A stretch of 7,417 nt of DNA, from positions 1-7,417 of the forward strand of contig USLW01000092.1 of assembly GCA_900555605.1 (NCBI GenBank). The letters run 5' to 3'. The DNA comes from an uncultured Clostridium sp. GTDB lineage: Bacteria > Bacillota > Clostridia > UBA1212 > UBA1255. Of the stretch, positions 6,433 to 7,417 are shown piece by piece; the stretch's first letter is position 1; each line of letters begins with the position of its first letter. Below the pieces are notes generated by a model. That model was given only the letters and a program-made list of their open reading frames with translations, did not search any database and had not been told where the DNA came from. Position numbers and translations under genes: made by a program.

Positions 6433-7144
6433 ATTCCGTCTCCCGCAGTCCTTCCTCAATAAATGTCTTCAGCGCAAGCTCCGCCTCAATGCCGTGCCGC
6501 TCCGCATGCGCGCAGATGCGATACAGCAGTTGTCCGATTTCAGCCGGCGTTTCCGGCAGTCCGCCGCAGGTTTCATCCTGTTTTTTTCCCGAAAAATAGC
6601 ATATGGCCCCGGCATCCGCGCCCTCCGGAGAAGCGTCGCCGTAGTTCTTTGCTTTTCTGACCTTTTTCGCGATTTTTTCCGCACGCATAAGCGCCGGCAG
6701 CACAGCCGGAACATCCCTGAGATCCTGAGACAGCGTTTCAAATCCTTTTTCCTGCCGCTTCATTTCTTCCCAATTCACAAGTGCGGCGCCGGCATCCTTT
6801 GCCACCGCATCTCCGAAAACATGAGAATGGCGGAATAGCATCTTCCGCGCGCAGCGGTCCGTCACATCCGTAAAGGTAAACTCCCCCAGTTCCGCGCCGA
6901 TGATGCTGTGGAAAATAACCTGGAGCAAAACATCGCCTAATTCCTCCGTCATTTTTTCAGAGCTGTTCTTCTCAATGGCATCTACGGCCTCATACGCTTC
7001 CTCTATCATAGGCTTGATCAAACTCTCATGGGTCTGCTCTCTGTCCCACGGACACCCTTCAGGGGTCCGCAGCAGCTCGATGATATGATACAAATCTGCA
7101 AAGGTGTATTTTTCATAATCCTTTTTTACTTCAATATCAATCAT
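6422..7144 (-). CDS. mazG: MazG nucleoside triphosphate pyrophosphohydrolase, divergent C-terminal half
   Basis: MazG hydrolyses (d)NTPs to monophosphates and pyrophosphate in the cytoplasm, clearing non-canonical nucleotides. This 240-residue protein has a canonical first domain: EGCPWDREQTHESL (29-42), the metal-binding EEAYE (48-52) and EELGD (67-71), then NWEEMKRQEKG (124-134) and LPALMRAEKIAKK (149-161). The second MazG repeat is degraded: the usual EExxE helix is replaced by a Gly- and Cys-containing stretch (about 170-198), and the ELGD equivalent reads EIGQ (202-205), losing the acidic residue. Catalysis would therefore rest on the first domain. The start is the ATG at 7142-7144, with AAAGG 9 nt before it. 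A sigma-A-type promoter lies 34-62 bp upstream. The gene overlaps rqcP by 11 bases, and mazG-rqcP adjacency is typical of Firmicutes. Confidence 0.95.
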   Translation of the reverse strand: MIDIEVKKDYEKYTFADLYHIIELLRTPEGCPWDREQTHESLIKPMIEEAYEAVDAIEKNSSEKMTEELGDVLLQVIFHSIIGAELGEFTFTDVTDRCARKMLFRHSHVFGDAVAKDAGAALVNWEEMKRQEKGFETLSQDLRDVPAVLPALMRAEKIAKKVRKAKNYGDASPEGADAGAICYFSGKKQDETCGGLPETPAEIGQLLYRICAHAERHGIEAELALKTFIEEGLRETEYEN

Positions 7145-7150
7145 TTTTCA

Positions 7151-7179
7151 TTGCCTTTCTAATAATTGTATTATATAAT
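7151..7179 (+). promoter_or_regulatory. Sigma-A promoter of tadA
   Basis: TTGCCT (7151-7156) and a perfect TATAAT (7174-7179) are 17 bp apart on the plus strand. The transcript should start near 7186, giving a leader of about 64 nt before the GTG at 7250. Its -35 overlaps the mazG ribosome binding site, and its -10 overlaps the mazG -10. Confidence 0.65.
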
Positions 7180-7206
7180 TGTATCATATCCGCCCTATGA
7201 GGGCAA
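7178..7206 (-). promoter_or_regulatory. Sigma-A promoter of mazG-rqcP-foldase operon
   Basis: On the minus strand, TTGCCC (7201-7206) and TACAAT (7178-7183) are 17 bp apart, with a TG one base before the -10 (extended -10). The transcript should start near 7171, leaving about 27 nt before the mazG ATG. It interleaves with the opposing tadA promoter. Confidence 0.65.
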
Positions 7207-7218
7207 GCTTACGGATAT
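7186..7218. repeat. Inverted repeats spanning the mazG -35 and the tadA leader
   Basis: ATATCCG (7186-7192) and CGGATAT (7212-7218) are exact inverted copies 19 bp apart. Between them lies a tighter hairpin, GCCCT-ATG-AGGGC (7192-7204). The element covers the mazG -35 and forms the first part of the tadA transcript, so it could act as DNA (operator) or as RNA structure. No known motif is recognised. Confidence 0.45.
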
Positions 7219-7233
7219 CCATATCTTATCCCC

Positions 7234-7239
7234 GAGGTG
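7234..7239 (+). promoter_or_regulatory. Ribosome binding site deciding the tadA start
   Basis: GAGGTG, matching the Shine-Dalgarno core AGGTG, lies 10 nt before the GTG at 7250-7252. The only in-frame ATG nearby (7271-7273) has no such site and would remove seven residues. Confidence 0.65.
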
Positions 7240-7249
7240 TAAAAAAACT

Positions 7250-7417
7250 GTGTCAGAGATATGTTGCTTTATGGACGCCGCCATCCGGGAAGCACAGCAG
7301 TGCGGCCGCGACGTTCCTGTTGGCTGCGTGATTGTAAAAGCAGGTAAAATGATAGGCCGCGGACACAACACCAGAGAGCAGGACCGGTCCGTTTTCGGCC
7401 ACGCGGAAATGGCTGCT
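7250..7417 (+). CDS. tadA: TadA, tRNA adenosine-34 deaminase (N-terminal part, cut by window)
   Basis: The first 56 codons of a zinc-dependent deaminase of the cytidine/adenosine deaminase fold. TadA converts wobble adenosine of tRNA-Arg(ACG) to inosine. Seen here: an N-terminal helix (AAIREAQQCGRD, about 10-21), the strand VPVGCVIV (22-29), the HN pair (39-40), and the catalytic HAEM (51-54), whose His binds zinc and Glu shuttles protons. The second zinc motif (PCxxC) lies beyond the edge. PVG rather than PFG before the strand, and the REQDRSVFGHAEM context, resemble Bacillus TadA (RETEQRSIAHAEM) more than guanine or cytosine deaminases, though another nucleoside deaminase cannot be fully excluded. 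The residue before HAE is Gly rather than the common Ala. The start is taken as GTG at 7250 with GAGGTG upstream. The gene diverges from mazG. Confidence 0.88.
   Translation, partial: MSEICCFMDAAIREAQQCGRDVPVGCVIVKAGKMIGRGHNTREQDRSVFGHAEMAA

Noticed and set aside
6433..6459. Longer rqcP reading from a TTG at 6457-6459
   Set aside because: The nine extra residues are absent from the family pattern, and the ATG at 6432 has a well-placed GGGAG.
5933..6838. Open frame of 301 codons on the plus strand
   Set aside because: It lies antisense to the foldase start, rqcP and most of mazG, all well-supported genes. Its product is rich in Arg, Ser and Phe with no recognisable domain.
1..7417. Mobile element, CRISPR array, tRNA or rRNA
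   Set aside because: No transposase or integrase motifs, no regularly spaced direct repeats, no terminal inverted repeats with target duplication and no tRNA-like cloverleaf were seen on either strand by eye.

Overview
The window looks like chromosomal DNA of a spore-forming Firmicute, most likely class Clostridia. It carries SpoVT, whose N-terminus is almost identical in pattern to the Bacillus protein, an RqcP/YabO-type S4 protein next to MazG, a lipobox foldase, and promoters of Firmicute sigma-A and forespore sigma-G type. Base composition is moderate and even, and I see no transposase, phage gene, tRNA, rRNA or CRISPR array. Family or genus cannot be decided from the sequence alone.

Layout, left to right. 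(1) 1-2849, minus strand: an apparent three-gene operon read right to left. It holds a six-helix membrane protein of unknown function, a single-pass membrane protein with a degenerate SurA/PrsA-like (parvulin) ectodomain, and queA, which is cut by the left edge. A good sigma-A promoter lies at 2887-2915. (2) 2850-3099: a divergent intergenic region. It holds that promoter, a nested inverted repeat at 2934-3002, and a sigma-G-type promoter at 3001-3030 whose -10 is bracketed by a palindrome. (3) 3100-3651, plus strand: spoVT. (4) 3652-3813: a convergent gap with a hairpin terminator usable in both directions. (5) 3814-7144, minus strand: mazG, rqcP and a 756-residue lipoprotein with two tandem SurA/PrsA-like units, in that transcription order. 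mazG and rqcP overlap. A 102-bp leader with several competing hairpins separates rqcP from the lipoprotein gene. (6) 7145-7249: a divergent region in which the mazG and tadA promoters interleave, their -10 boxes overlapping by two bases. (7) 7250-7417, plus strand: the first 56 codons of tadA.

How the parts fit: spoVT, mazG, rqcP and a foldase are recognised members of the conserved mfd-spoVT-spoVB-mazG-rqcP neighbourhood of Firmicutes. Here the block appears rearranged, with spoVT inverted relative to the others and neither mfd nor spoVB between them. Three themes share the window: translation and RNA quality (QueA, TadA, RqcP), nucleotide-pool sanitation (MazG), and folding of proteins outside the membrane (two foldase-like proteins, three parvulin-like modules). 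SpoVT is a developmental regulator between them.

The least explained parts are the membrane-protein/parvulin-like pair, the graded loss of active-site histidines across the three parvulin-like modules, and the regulatory DNA at 2887-3035, 6099-6182 and 7151-7218. I did not find a clearly new multi-gene system. The foldase pair is the nearest candidate.
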